NCBI RefSeq assembly: GCF_946482605.1
Contig: NZ_CAMLSE010000001.1
Location: 124,001 to 188,000 of the forward strand
Direction of reading: 5' to 3'
Origin: an uncultured Dyadobacter sp.
GTDB taxonomy: Bacteria; Bacteroidota; Bacteroidia; Cytophagales; Spirosomataceae
Length of the DNA stretch: 64,000 bases
This document shows positions 8,929 through 17,356 of this stretch, piece after piece; the first letter of the stretch is position 1, and each line of letters opens with the position of its first letter. The position numbers and the translations under genes were made by a program. The notes below the pieces were generated by a model. The model did not search any database. It had not been told where the DNA came from and saw only the letters and a program-made list of their open reading frames with translations.

Positions 8929-9516
8929 ATGACCGAAAACGAGATCCTTGGATACGCACTCAACCAGTTTGCCGGAATCAATGCAGAAGCCTTCGAGCTT
9001 TCCGTTCCGCACTGGCAGCGGCGGACCTATGGCAAAGGGGAATTTTATAATGAGTATAAAAATGTCTGCAAACATATGGGTTTCATCCTCGACGGCGTTT
9101 TTCGGACCTACTATATCGACGACGAAACCGCCGAGGAGAAGAATGTCTTTTTCTTTTCTAAAAATCAGGTAGTGGTAGCCTATAAAAGCTTCGTCACCCA
9201 AACACCTTGCAACTACTATACCGAATCGATGGTGAATTCGACCATTCTGTACATTCACATCAACCACCTCAACCAGCTTTACCGGCAATCACACGAGTGG
9301 GAGCGTTTCGGAAGGATGGTCGCTGAAACCGCATTCAACCTGGCAATGACCCGCGCCGAAGAGGTGATGTTCCGGACGCCCGAGCAGCGCTACCTAGAAC
9401 TGATCCAGAACCACCCGGATATTTTCAACAATGTTCCGCTTTACCACATCGCCTCCTACCTGGGTATTCAGGCACCGTCGCTGAGCCGGATCCGAAAAAG
9501 AATGGCAGGAAAATGA
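8929..9516 (+). CDS. Crp/Fnr-family transcriptional regulator
   Basis: 195-residue regulator. The N-terminal cNMP-binding-like beta roll spans about residues 20-120 (HMGFILDGVFRTYYIDDETA, then VVVAYKSFVTQTPCNYYTES). The C-terminal winged helix is VPLYHIASYLGIQAPSLSRIRKRMAG. The ligand pocket does not show the residues of a true cAMP site, as is usual for the short Bacteroidota members, so the signal is unknown. I use the ATG at 8929; an upstream in-frame TTG at 8887 lies inside the proposed promoter. Two bases after the stop lies a perfect palindrome upstream of an alpha/beta hydrolase gene, a plausible target site. Confidence 0.88.
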   Translation: MTENEILGYALNQFAGINAEAFELSVPHWQRRTYGKGEFYNEYKNVCKHMGFILDGVFRTYYIDDETAEEKNVFFFSKNQVVVAYKSFVTQTPCNYYTESMVNSTILYIHINHLNQLYRQSHEWERFGRMVAETAFNLAMTRAEEVMFRTPEQRYLELIQNHPDIFNNVPLYHIASYLGIQAPSLSRIRKRMAGK

Positions 9517-9518
9517 CG

Positions 9519-9538
9519 ATCTTAACCGAGGTTAAGAT
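9519..9538. promoter_or_regulatory. Perfect 9-bp inverted repeat, candidate operator
   Basis: ATCTTAACCGAGGTTAAGAT has 9-base arms around a central GA. No T-run follows, so it is not an obvious terminator. Its centre is about 44 bases upstream of the start site predicted from the box at 9558-9565, where an activator of the Crp/Fnr type would sit. Confidence 0.5.
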
Positions 9539-9557
9539 TAACGTCGGTCTAACAGTG

Positions 9558-9565
9558 CAACTTTG
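9558..9565 (+). promoter_or_regulatory. Near-consensus -7 box (CAACTTTG) of the alpha/beta hydrolase gene
   Basis: CAACTTTG differs from TAnnTTTG at its first base and has no TTG partner upstream, which fits a weak promoter needing an activator bound at the palindrome at 9519-9538. Confidence 0.4.
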
Positions 9566-9618
9566 TCGTGTTCAAAGATTTAAACGAAACAGAAATCAAC
9601 TTTTAACCGATAGAAATC

Positions 9619-10404
9619 ATGAAAACTGTTAACACCAAAACCGTCGTATTTATCACAGGTGCATTTGTAACCCATAATGGATGGAATGAATGGAAAACTT
9701 ACTTCGAAAACAAAGGATACACTACCTATAACCCTGCCTGGCCGTTCAAAGATGCTCCTGCTGCCGAGCTGAGAGACAGACAGCCCAACGATACGGACCT
9801 TGCCGCCCTGACACTGAGCGAATTGGTCGACCACTATGCCAACTTCGTCAAAGCGCTTCCTGAAAAGCCCATTATCATCGGTCACTCGCTGGGCGGGCTG
9901 ATCACCCAAATCCTCGTTAACCGCGACCTGGCAGCTGCCGGTGTTGCTATTCACCCGGTGCCACCACAAGGCGTAATCCCTTACGAATTTTCATTCCTGA
10001 GAGCAGGTTATAAAGTACTGGGACTGTTCAGTTCGGTGAAAAAAACTTACCTGATGTCTTTGTCCGACTGGCAGTATGCATTCACTAACGGCATGACGCT
10101 GGAAGAGCAGAAAAAAACCTGGGCCGAAAATGTGGTCCCCGAATCCAAAACAGTAGGACGTGGCGGATTGACCTCTGCCGCCGCAGTAGATTTCAAAAAG
10201 GCACATGCACCATTGCTGATCACTTCCGGCGAAAAGGACAACATCATTCCCGCTTCCATGAACCTGCGCAATTTCAAGGCATATAAAAACAATGGTTCGG
10301 TACTGGATTACAAAGAGTTCCCTGGTCGTAACCACTATGTATTAGGTCAGCCCACCTGGACAGAAGATGCCGACTACATTCTTGACTGGTTGAACAAACA
10401 ATAA
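9619..10404 (+). CDS. Alpha/beta-fold hydrolase
   Basis: 261-residue cytosolic alpha/beta hydrolase without a signal peptide. The nucleophile elbow is GHSLGG (Ser near residue 91), the acid lies in SGEKDNIIP, and the His is in GRNHYVLG near the C-terminus, so the catalytic triad is complete. Members with this N-terminus (VVFITGAFVTHNGWNEW) act on small esters or amides, but the substrate cannot be told. The gene is 102 bases downstream of the Crp/Fnr regulator, with a palindrome and weak promoter between them, so it is probably that regulator's target. A GC-rich hairpin follows. Confidence 0.88.
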   Translation: MKTVNTKTVVFITGAFVTHNGWNEWKTYFENKGYTTYNPAWPFKDAPAAELRDRQPNDTDLAALTLSELVDHYANFVKALPEKPIIIGHSLGGLITQILVNRDLAAAGVAIHPVPPQGVIPYEFSFLRAGYKVLGLFSSVKKTYLMSLSDWQYAFTNGMTLEEQKKTWAENVVPESKTVGRGGLTSAAAVDFKKAHAPLLITSGEKDNIIPASMNLRNFKAYKNNGSVLDYKEFPGRNHYVLGQPTWTEDADYILDWLNKQ

Positions 10405-10425
10405 TTTAGGCCAAATCCCGACAGA

Positions 10426-10475
10426 CTTCCCGGACAGGATTGCTGGAAACAGCGTCTCGCCCGGGAAGCCGCTTT
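10426..10475 (+). terminator. Terminator hairpin after the hydrolase gene
   Basis: Outer arms CTTCCCGG (10426-10433) and CCGGGAAG (10461-10468) enclose an inner GCTG-GAAA-CAGC hairpin with a GNRA loop, followed by GCTTTT. It lies between two convergent genes and could serve both. Confidence 0.6.
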
Positions 10476-12188
10476 TCATGAGAATCGTATCGTATGCCTG
10501 AACGGTGTGAGGCCCGTCAGGAAAACGGTAGGTGCTTCCATAATGGGTAATGCGCCGCGTAATGCGATGTTTCTATGCAATGAGAGGCCAGGCCCGAAAG
10601 TAATGGTGTCGTCACCGGATCGGTAGGTGCCCATTCCTTCTTTCAAAAGCCATGCATCCTTCGTATTCTCGATTTTGGTGACGCCTGTGAGGGTACCGCC
10701 GGGACGGAAGATCAGTTCCAAAGCGGCCGGAACCCGCTCGGTACCATTCGTCGTTACTTCGATCTCCATGCCATCCGCTGTTTCCCTGATCGCCACTTTT
10801 GTTTCCAGGATCTGGACTTCGCTCTGCGGGCGAAAATTGCGCGGCATCTTTTCCCAATCGCCATCAGGAGCAATGGATTCTTTGGGATATGGCTGAAAAT
10901 AGGGGCCGTCCAGCTTTTGGGTAAGCTCCCATCCATTACCATTCTGACTGATTTTTTCTGACTGAAACTGACCTTTCCCGAAAAATGAGGAGGCAAACCG
11001 CAGGCCTTGCAAAACTGCATTGCCTTTCATGAATGTAAACCACACCGGGTTATTGGCGATCAGCGTCGAATCCCGGCGGCCCCTGCGGATGCGCACGAGA
11101 CCGGAATTAGGGAATGTCCTGACATAGTCGACCGGTAAGGCCTTTTCAGCCGGCAGTTCCACCCATAGCGATGGATCTGTGAGGAAGTAATCGAGGAATG
11201 CGCCGGTTTTGGGCCCCGCCGTCTGCTCGATCAGCCTGCACATGGCCGCATATTCACCGTTCTGATCTTTGATTGCCAGGTAGCGGTAAGGGTAGTAGTA
11301 ATTTTCCATGGTGCCTACAATGGCTTTATCCTGCCGCCCCGACGCGTCGGTGACGACCTCGCCGTTCGGATGCACATAGAACATTGTCATGTTGAGGTTC
11401 TTACGAACATTTTCAAAGATCTCCGGTTTTTTTAGTCCTTTGGTGATTGTAATGAGCAGCCGGTCGGTGAGGGAGGAATAAATGAATGTGCTTTTCTCGT
11501 TATACTGGCCATCCCGGTCCATATCGATATGTTCGCCCAGCCATTGTTCAGCGCGTGCGACGTACTTAGGGTTGGGCCAAAGTTCGTTCAGCTTCGTCAA
11601 TGCAGCCGAAACTACCCAGCGGTGGTTGGGGGTATGGATACCTCCCACGCTAAGCGCGTCGCCTGCCCGCAGAAGGAATGTTTTCAGGTTGACGAGCATT
11701 TTGTCAACGCCATCCGTGCCCGATTTTTGAAGCAGAACATAGGCCATTGTCAGCCGTTTTACCAGAAAGCCGGTATCGGGCGTAGAATGGAAATTGGTGG
11801 AAAGCAGGTCGATGGTTCCATCCGAATGCTGGGTTTTGACCAGGTATAATGCAGCGAGATTGATATCTGCCAAGAGTGCTGTCGACCGATAGAACTTCGA
11901 CGACGGCGAAGAGATGCCGCAGGCACCCCATTGGATCAATGCGGCAGTGCTGTGCGGATTGAGAAGATCGAAAGTGTCTTTCAGTCCCCCTAATGCCGGA
12001 TCGCCGGATTCCTTTACCTGATAGTTACGCAACGATTCGATGGTCTTGTCATTTTGTGTTACCAGGGCCAACAGCCATGCCGGCATCACATCTGCGTGAG
12101 CGCGTGTGAGCGTGATTCCGGTCGCCGGAATAGCCGGTAATGCGCAGAAAGCCAAAGCACTGTTTTTGACAAATTGTCTTCTGTCCAT
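10476..12188 (-). CDS. Tat-type exported protein, possible alpha/alpha-toroid glycan-active enzyme
   Basis: 570 residues with a twin-arginine-like signal (MDRRQFVKNSALAFCALP). The first two thirds are helical with spaced aromatic and Asn/His residues (GGIHTPNHRWVVSAALTKLN, DRDGQYNEKSTFIYSSLTDR), and the last third looks like a beta sandwich (GMEIEVTTNGTERVPAALEL). An alpha/alpha toroid followed by a beta domain is the layout of heparinase II/III-like polysaccharide lyases, but I could not identify the catalytic residues, so this remains a guess. No partner genes suggest a polysaccharide locus. The ATG at 12188 is the only sensible start for the signal. Confidence 0.5.
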   Translation of the reverse strand: MDRRQFVKNSALAFCALPAIPATGITLTRAHADVMPAWLLALVTQNDKTIESLRNYQVKESGDPALGGLKDTFDLLNPHSTAALIQWGACGISSPSSKFYRSTALLADINLAALYLVKTQHSDGTIDLLSTNFHSTPDTGFLVKRLTMAYVLLQKSGTDGVDKMLVNLKTFLLRAGDALSVGGIHTPNHRWVVSAALTKLNELWPNPKYVARAEQWLGEHIDMDRDGQYNEKSTFIYSSLTDRLLITITKGLKKPEIFENVRKNLNMTMFYVHPNGEVVTDASGRQDKAIVGTMENYYYPYRYLAIKDQNGEYAAMCRLIEQTAGPKTGAFLDYFLTDPSLWVELPAEKALPVDYVRTFPNSGLVRIRRGRRDSTLIANNPVWFTFMKGNAVLQGLRFASSFFGKGQFQSEKISQNGNGWELTQKLDGPYFQPYPKESIAPDGDWEKMPRNFRPQSEVQILETKVAIRETADGMEIEVTTNGTERVPAALELIFRPGGTLTGVTKIENTKDAWLLKEGMGTYRSGDDTITFGPGLSLHRNIALRGALPIMEAPTVFLTGLTPFRHTIRFS

Positions 12189-12312
12189 GAAGGTAGGTTT
12201 AGTAGTTCAGGGAAAAGGGTTGAAACGGAAAAGATTACTGAAATGGCCAGCTTATTTATTCATGAATCCATCATTCGGAAAAGTGGCGTACGTGCTCTGC
12301 AATTAGTAATTC

Positions 12313-12320
12313 CAAAGTTA
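12313..12320 (-). promoter_or_regulatory. Candidate -7 box (TAACTTTG) for the Tat-exported protein gene
   Basis: On the minus strand this is TAACTTTG, an exact TAnnTTTG, about 125 bases before the start at 12188. No matching TTG was seen at the right distance. The 285-base divergent region holds nothing else I recognise. Confidence 0.4.
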
Positions 12321-12473
12321 AATTTTCGGTATCTTTAATAATTAAATATCGTTACGATTGCAACGGTTACAAATAAGTGATTGTCCGGTATCCGATGACG
12401 GATCATTTCTGTTAATTTCGTCTGATTTTCGGACGATCCGTTGGAAATCGTTTTACTGAAAGCCGTTTACTGA

Positions 12474-13931
12474 ATGAAAACAACTGTACTGCGTAATTTA
12501 AGTCTGGGTTATTTGCTTCTGCCAAACCTCATTTTCGCGGTTAGCTGGTTCAGAATGCCCATTTCAATACTCTTGGCTGCGGGGCTTGTTTTCATGTATG
12601 CCATTAGCTATCAGCGGGAAAAAGCACTTAAAACCGACCTGGCGACACGGCACATGATCGAAATTGCATTCATTTCGCTGGCAATCATCGCATTCTCCGG
12701 CATCGGCGGATTTTGTTTCCAGGCGTTCGATTACTGGGGACATAATTCGAAATACTACACGCTTTTTAATCATTCCTGGCCGGTAGTTTTCAAGGAAAAC
12801 GGGCGTTTCGCATGTCATTACTTCGGGTTCTTCCTGGTGCCTGCGCTCATCTCGAAAGGTTTGGGGAGTCTATCCGGGATCGCTTTGTATCTGTGGGCTT
12901 CGATAGGGCTTTTTATCGGCATCGCCTGGATTTTCATTTTTACCAACAAAAGCTATTTATCACTGGTTTTCTTCCTCTCGCTCGGTGGTATCGGCCACGT
13001 GACGAAGGTGTTGTTCCTTCAGGTCGTCGGCCTTAACTACCATGTGCCGCCGTTTTTTACAGAGATCTGGCCGGTGTTGTACCAGGCGCAATGGGCCCCA
13101 AACCAGCTGATCCCCATTATCATCGTCTCCTGTGTGCTGTTCAATGACTATGTGTATATCAAAAAGCCGGAGAAAAGCTTCCTGGCGGTCATTTCTATAT
13201 TCATCTGGGGCATTTTCCCGTCGATCGTCTTTGTGATCATTTTCTCGGTGCTGATCGTGCTGCGGTACTACCGCGAGCCTCAGTATTTTCTCAAACCCAG
13301 ACCGATGCTCGACCTTTTTCTTCCGGGGCTGCTCTTTATACCGACTTTCTTTTATTTCCTTCAAGGTAAAAATTCGGTCGTTTCCGGTTTTATCTGGCAG
13401 TTCAATCCGTTGAATGAGATCGCATTCCATTACTTCTTCGGTGTGGTGATCGACCTGGCGGTGTTGTATGGGATCGTGGTGATCCTGAATCTCCACAAAA
13501 GTCATTACGCGAACATTATTCACAGCCTTTTTATCCTTCTGATCGCGATTTCGCTGTTCAGGATGGGTAAATGGAACGACTGGTTTCTGCGCGGCAGCAC
13601 ACCGGTACTCACGCTGCTATCACTCTTTATCCTGCACCGGTTTTCGGAGTGGGCGAAAGAAACGCCTCATTGGTATAAAATGCGCACGGCCTACCCGATT
13701 CTCGTTTTTCTGTTTATGGGGTTGATCGTGCCCGTGTCACACATTCGGCGCGCATTGCAGGAGAATGTCGTTACGCAATCGTTGTTTCCCGACAAAGTGA
13801 AGTTCACACCTTACCCGTACAATCAGTACGAAGACTTTTATCAAATGGGTAAAGTAATCTATTCCCAGCAGGAAGCCAATCAATTCTGCGGGCAGGAGGG
13901 GTCTTTTTATGAAGTCTATCTGGCCCGGTAA
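12474..13931 (+). CDS. Polytopic inner-membrane protein of unknown function
   Basis: 485 residues with about ten or more hydrophobic helices spread over the whole length and a soluble C-terminal tail (roughly residues 430-485). The first loop after helix two carries FDYWGHNSKYYTLFNHSWPV, with acidic and aromatic residues on the outer face. This layout is seen in membrane glycosyltransferases of the GT-C type, but no DD or ED signature is clear, so I do not assign a function. The ATG at 12474 begins MKTTVLRNLSLGYLL, leading into the first helix. Its stop codon abuts that of the convergent amidase gene. Confidence 0.7.
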   Translation: MKTTVLRNLSLGYLLLPNLIFAVSWFRMPISILLAAGLVFMYAISYQREKALKTDLATRHMIEIAFISLAIIAFSGIGGFCFQAFDYWGHNSKYYTLFNHSWPVVFKENGRFACHYFGFFLVPALISKGLGSLSGIALYLWASIGLFIGIAWIFIFTNKSYLSLVFFLSLGGIGHVTKVLFLQVVGLNYHVPPFFTEIWPVLYQAQWAPNQLIPIIIVSCVLFNDYVYIKKPEKSFLAVISIFIWGIFPSIVFVIIFSVLIVLRYYREPQYFLKPRPMLDLFLPGLLFIPTFFYFLQGKNSVVSGFIWQFNPLNEIAFHYFFGVVIDLAVLYGIVVILNLHKSHYANIIHSLFILLIAISLFRMGKWNDWFLRGSTPVLTLLSLFILHRFSEWAKETPHWYKMRTAYPILVFLFMGLIVPVSHIRRALQENVVTQSLFPDKVKFTPYPYNQYEDFYQMGKVIYSQQEANQFCGQEGSFYEVYLAR

Positions 13932-15524
13932 TCAGCCTGTTATCGATCTTTTGAAAGCAGGTCGGGTCCGGTTTTTCGAAACCTGCTCATAAGCGTAGGC
14001 AATGCGCAGGAGTTCGGGTTCGTGGAAAGCTTTGCCCAGGAAAGATATGCCCAGGGGTAACCCGCTCAGCATGCCCATCGGCATCGTAATGGAAGGAAAC
14101 CCGGACAAAGCGGCAGGCCCATAAGAACCGTAGCCGGTCCAGAAATCGCCGTTCACCAAATCAATACACCACGATGGGCCTGTCGAGGGGCCGCACAACG
14201 CATCGAGCCTGTGTTTGTCGAATAATTCATTCAGCGAATCCGCCACGCCTCTGATCTTTTCAAGTGCCTCCTTGTATTCTTTGTTATCGAGATCACCTTT
14301 CGCCTGCGACGATTCGAAGAGCTCCTGGCCAAAATAAGGCATTACCTTCTCTTTATTGGCCTTGTTGAATGCAATAAGGCCTTCCAGCGACTTGATTTTT
14401 GCGTTCGAGGCGGACAAATAGCGGTTAACATCGTCTTTGAACTCATACTGCAATACCAGGGACTCAGCACCCGGCAGTTGCTGCGTTTTCATATATTCGA
14501 TTTCGACTATCTCGGCGCCCGCCGCCCGCATTTGTTCCAATGCCCTGGCTAACAGCGAGTCTATTCCCTCGTGCCTTTTCAGCATTGTTTTTTCGACCCC
14601 GATCCGTTTGCCTTTCAAGCCATCGGAATCGAGGAACCTCGTGTAGTCTGCGGGAAACAACTGCGCTGCCTGGTGATACGGCGGATCTGCCGGGTCCTGG
14701 CCCGCGATTGCGCCGAGCAATGCGGCAGCGTCCGCAACCGTCCGTCCGAATGGCCCGGCGGTGTCCTGGGTTTTGGAAATAGGGATAATGCCGGTGCGGC
14801 TCACCAGCCCGACGGTGGGTTTAATACCGACCACGCCGTTCATCGAGGCAGGGCATGCAATGGAGCCGTTGGTTTCGGTGCCCACAGCTACGGCACAAAG
14901 GTTAGCAGCCACAGCCACCGCCGATCCGGAGCTCGATCCGCACGGCGACCGGTCTAGTACATACGGATTCCTGGTTTGGCCTCCCCGGCTGCTCCACCCG
15001 CTCGACGATCTGGACGATCGGAAGTTGGCCCATTCGCTCAGATTTGTTTTTCCAAGGATAACCGCGCCTGCCTCCCTGAGCTTCGCGACCATAAATGCGT
15101 CATTTCTCGCGATGTGGTCCTGCAATGCCAGTGAACCGGCGGTGGTCTTCATTTTGTCGGCGGTGTTGATATTATCTTTCAAAAGCACCGGAATGCCATG
15201 CATGGCCCCGCGGACCTTACCTTTTTTGCGTTCCGAATCCATCGCTGCTGCGATCCGGAGCGCATCAGGATTTGTCTCAATCACTGAATTCAGTTTTGGG
15301 CCTGCCTGGTCTGTTTTCGCAATCTGGTCGAGATAGTAGCGTGTCAGCGCCACAGAAGTTAACCGGCCGCTTTGCATGAGTTTCTGCATTTGGGCCACCG
15401 TCATTTCAGGGAAATCCGTCGGTGCGGATGGCGGCGTGTTCCCTTGCCCGAACCGGGTGAATGCGAAAGCAACTGATGGGAATCCGGCGACGGCTGCAAG
15501 CTGGATAAAGTTTCGTCTTTTCAT
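13932..15524 (-). CDS. Exported amidase (amidase-signature family)
   Basis: 530-residue amidase with a Tat-like signal (MKRRNFIQLAAVAGFPSVAF). The Ser-cisSer-Lys triad can be placed: Lys116 in GIPVLLKDNINT, cis-Ser near 197 in SPCGSSSGSAVAVA, and the nucleophile Ser221 in GTETNGSIACPA. The 24-residue gap between the two serines is typical of the family. The rest (GIIPISKTQDTAGPFGRTVA, LPLGISFLGKAFHEPELLRI) fits peptide or acyl-amide amidases rather than the GatA subunit, which is not exported. The substrate is unknown. It stands alone, convergent with the membrane protein gene. Confidence 0.92.
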   Translation of the reverse strand: MKRRNFIQLAAVAGFPSVAFAFTRFGQGNTPPSAPTDFPEMTVAQMQKLMQSGRLTSVALTRYYLDQIAKTDQAGPKLNSVIETNPDALRIAAAMDSERKKGKVRGAMHGIPVLLKDNINTADKMKTTAGSLALQDHIARNDAFMVAKLREAGAVILGKTNLSEWANFRSSRSSSGWSSRGGQTRNPYVLDRSPCGSSSGSAVAVAANLCAVAVGTETNGSIACPASMNGVVGIKPTVGLVSRTGIIPISKTQDTAGPFGRTVADAAALLGAIAGQDPADPPYHQAAQLFPADYTRFLDSDGLKGKRIGVEKTMLKRHEGIDSLLARALEQMRAAGAEIVEIEYMKTQQLPGAESLVLQYEFKDDVNRYLSASNAKIKSLEGLIAFNKANKEKVMPYFGQELFESSQAKGDLDNKEYKEALEKIRGVADSLNELFDKHRLDALCGPSTGPSWCIDLVNGDFWTGYGSYGPAALSGFPSITMPMGMLSGLPLGISFLGKAFHEPELLRIAYAYEQVSKNRTRPAFKRSITG

Positions 15525-15578
15525 CAGAGCGAACGGCGGGTTTGGTTTACCTGCAATATAGAAACTCTCCCGGCTGTT

Positions 15579-15725
15579 TCATGAGCGGGGCGGGTCGTCA
15601 TTCATTTTTTTCCAAATCCACATCAGCAAAAGAAACGGGGACATGATAAGGGTTGTAAGAATAGTGGCCAACCCGAGAATTCCGGCAAAAATAATTCTCA
15701 GAAATGCCGCAAGAAAATTGTTCAT
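15579..15725 (-). CDS. Very small membrane protein
   Basis: 48 residues from the ATG at 15725 (MNNFLAAFLRIIFAGILGLA). Two adjoining hydrophobic stretches are followed by the basic and polar tail WKKMNDDPPRS. A longer reading from a GTG at 15773 adds 16 polar residues with no support. Its start MNNFL and size resemble the divergent small protein at 15952 (MNFLSNVV), so they may be distant sisters. Function unknown. I rate it moderate because short hydrophobic frames can arise by chance. Confidence 0.45.
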   Translation of the reverse strand: MNNFLAAFLRIIFAGILGLATILTTLIMSPFLLLMWIWKKMNDDPPRS

Positions 15726-15909
15726 GAATATAGAGGGGATTCGTATTGTAAAATAAGTTTTACCATCGGTCACAAATCGTGGAAAATGTTTCTGATTTGT
15801 GTAGAACCGTCGCTACCAAATTTTATCTTTTTGTAGGTAAATATCTAAAAATCATCAAATTATATCCAAAAATAAGAATATTTTTCTTTCAATGGCACGG
15901 TTATTTTTT

Positions 15910-15917
15910 TAACTTTG
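15910..15917 (+). promoter_or_regulatory. Candidate -7 box (TAACTTTG) for the small membrane protein at 15952
   Basis: TAACTTTG is an exact TAnnTTTG, 35 bases before the ATG, in a very AT-rich stretch. A TTTC lies about 19 bases upstream in place of TTTG. Confidence 0.5.
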
Positions 15918-15951
15918 ATTATTAATTAAATGAGTAAATAATTGCATTATT

Positions 15952-16152
15952 ATGAACTTCTTATCGAACGTAGTGCAGTATTCCGGGAAGTTATTTTTTG
16001 CAAGTATTTTGTTTATCGCAATGATTATTTCGACTGTCGTTTCCCTCCCTTTTATAGGAGCAGGTATGATTAAGGATGCAATAAATGCACATCAACATCA
16101 TCAGGGTCAGGCTGAGGAAAATGACCTGATAGACGAGTATAGCGAGTATTAG
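15952..16152 (+). CDS. Small single-span or hairpin membrane protein
   Basis: 66 residues: a hydrophobic core of about 35 residues (KLFFASILFIAMIISTVVSL) followed by a His-rich and acidic tail (NAHQHHQGQAEENDLIDEYS). The separate promoter box and the strong terminator right after the gene argue that it is real although short. It is divergent from another small membrane protein. No family recognised; the His-rich tail could bind metal, but that is only a guess. Confidence 0.6.
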   Translation: MNFLSNVVQYSGKLFFASILFIAMIISTVVSLPFIGAGMIKDAINAHQHHQGQAEENDLIDEYSEY

Positions 16153-16173
16153 CATATACAACTACCGGAAGCA

Positions 16174-16206
16174 AAAAAGGTGCGGGCAGGAAGTCCGCAC
16201 CTTTTT
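16174..16206 (+). terminator. Strong rho-independent terminator
   Basis: A perfect 12-bp stem, AAAAAGGTGCGG with CCGCACCTTTTT, encloses a 9-base loop and ends in a T-run. It closes the transcript of the small membrane protein. Confidence 0.9.
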
Positions 16207-16302
16207 GTCTGTTAGCGCTAACCGCATCCTTATTGCAATACGCCTGCCTGCGGTTTCATTTAATTGGAGTAATTTGCGGACCGATTATCTGCCGAATTGC
16301 TC

Positions 16303-17289
16303 ATGACATCTTTTTTTAAAATAGTCCAATCCTTCTCTTTCCTATTTTTAATAACCGGCCTGGCAGGTAATGCGCAGGAAAAGCGGTACAGCTTTGAAAA
16401 AGGACTGATGGGTTCTCCTTTCAAACTGGTTTTCTACGCCTCGGGTGACTCGCTTGCGGGGGTTGCCGCTGAAAATGCGTTCAAAAGAGTGGAGGAACTG
16501 AACGAGATCATGAGCGATTATCGTGATGGAAGTGAGATCAATAGGCTTTCCGCACAATCCGGCAGCGGCACATGGGTGCAGGTAACCAAAGATCTTTTCG
16601 ACATTCTTGCCATTTCACAGGACATCAGTGCCAAAACAAACGGTGCATTCGACGCAACGCTCGGCCCGCTGGTCCAGATGTGGCGGCATGCGACACGCAA
16701 GGGGATTTTTCCTCCCGAAGAGGAGATCCGGGACGCGAAAGCCAGAACTGGTTATCAAAAATTGAAGCTGGACCACAAAATGCAGCGCGTGTTACTCACC
16801 CAGAAAGGTATGCGGCTGGACATCGGCGGCTTGGGCAAAGGTTATGCGGCGGCGCAGGCTATTAACGAGCTCAAAAAGTTGGGTATTACATCGGCGATGA
16901 TGGACGCAGGCGGAAAGATCGTCCTGACCAACCCGCCACCGGGTTCAAAAGGCTGGAATATCAATGTATCCAACGGCAGCGATTCACTCAAAGCCATGCA
17001 GCTTTCAAATGTCGCTCTCGCAACCTCGGGTCCGACCTACCGCTACATGGAGCACAATGGCGTCCGGTATTCACACATTGTGGATCCGAAAACAGGGATC
17101 GGATTGCTGTTTCATGTCAGGACGACTGTCATCTCTCCCGATGGCACCGTGGCGGATGCACTCGCAACGGCGTTCAGCGTGGCGGGGATTGCTCAAAGCA
17201 AGAAATACCTCAGACGCTTCAAGGGCAGCAAGGTGTGGCTCGTTGAGAAGCAGGGCGAAAAGGTGGTGGACTGGAATATGCTCGAATAG
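16303..17289 (+). CDS. apbE: FAD:protein FMN transferase (ApbE)
   Basis: Periplasmic flavin transferase that attaches FMN to Thr or Ser of target proteins such as Nqr or Rnf subunits, using Mg2+. 328 residues from the ATG at 16303, starting with a signal peptide that ends around LAGNAQ; there is no lipobox Cys. Family blocks follow: MSDYRDGSEINRLSAQSG, SAKTNGAFDATLGPLVQMWR, the FAD-binding DIGGLGKGYAAAQAIN, MMDAGGKIVLT and HIVDPKTGIG, then DGTVADALATAFSV. The start at an upstream TTG (16297) is less likely. No flavoprotein target is next to it. Confidence 0.93.
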   Translation: MTSFFKIVQSFSFLFLITGLAGNAQEKRYSFEKGLMGSPFKLVFYASGDSLAGVAAENAFKRVEELNEIMSDYRDGSEINRLSAQSGSGTWVQVTKDLFDILAISQDISAKTNGAFDATLGPLVQMWRHATRKGIFPPEEEIRDAKARTGYQKLKLDHKMQRVLLTQKGMRLDIGGLGKGYAAAQAINELKKLGITSAMMDAGGKIVLTNPPPGSKGWNINVSNGSDSLKAMQLSNVALATSGPTYRYMEHNGVRYSHIVDPKTGIGLLFHVRTTVISPDGTVADALATAFSVAGIAQSKKYLRRFKGSKVWLVEKQGEKVVDWNMLE

Positions 17290-17356
17290 GGGGCGCTGGT
17301 CTGGTTTGTTTTTTGCTGGGTAAGCCTAAAAACGACCAGATGCACCATGGAAACTA

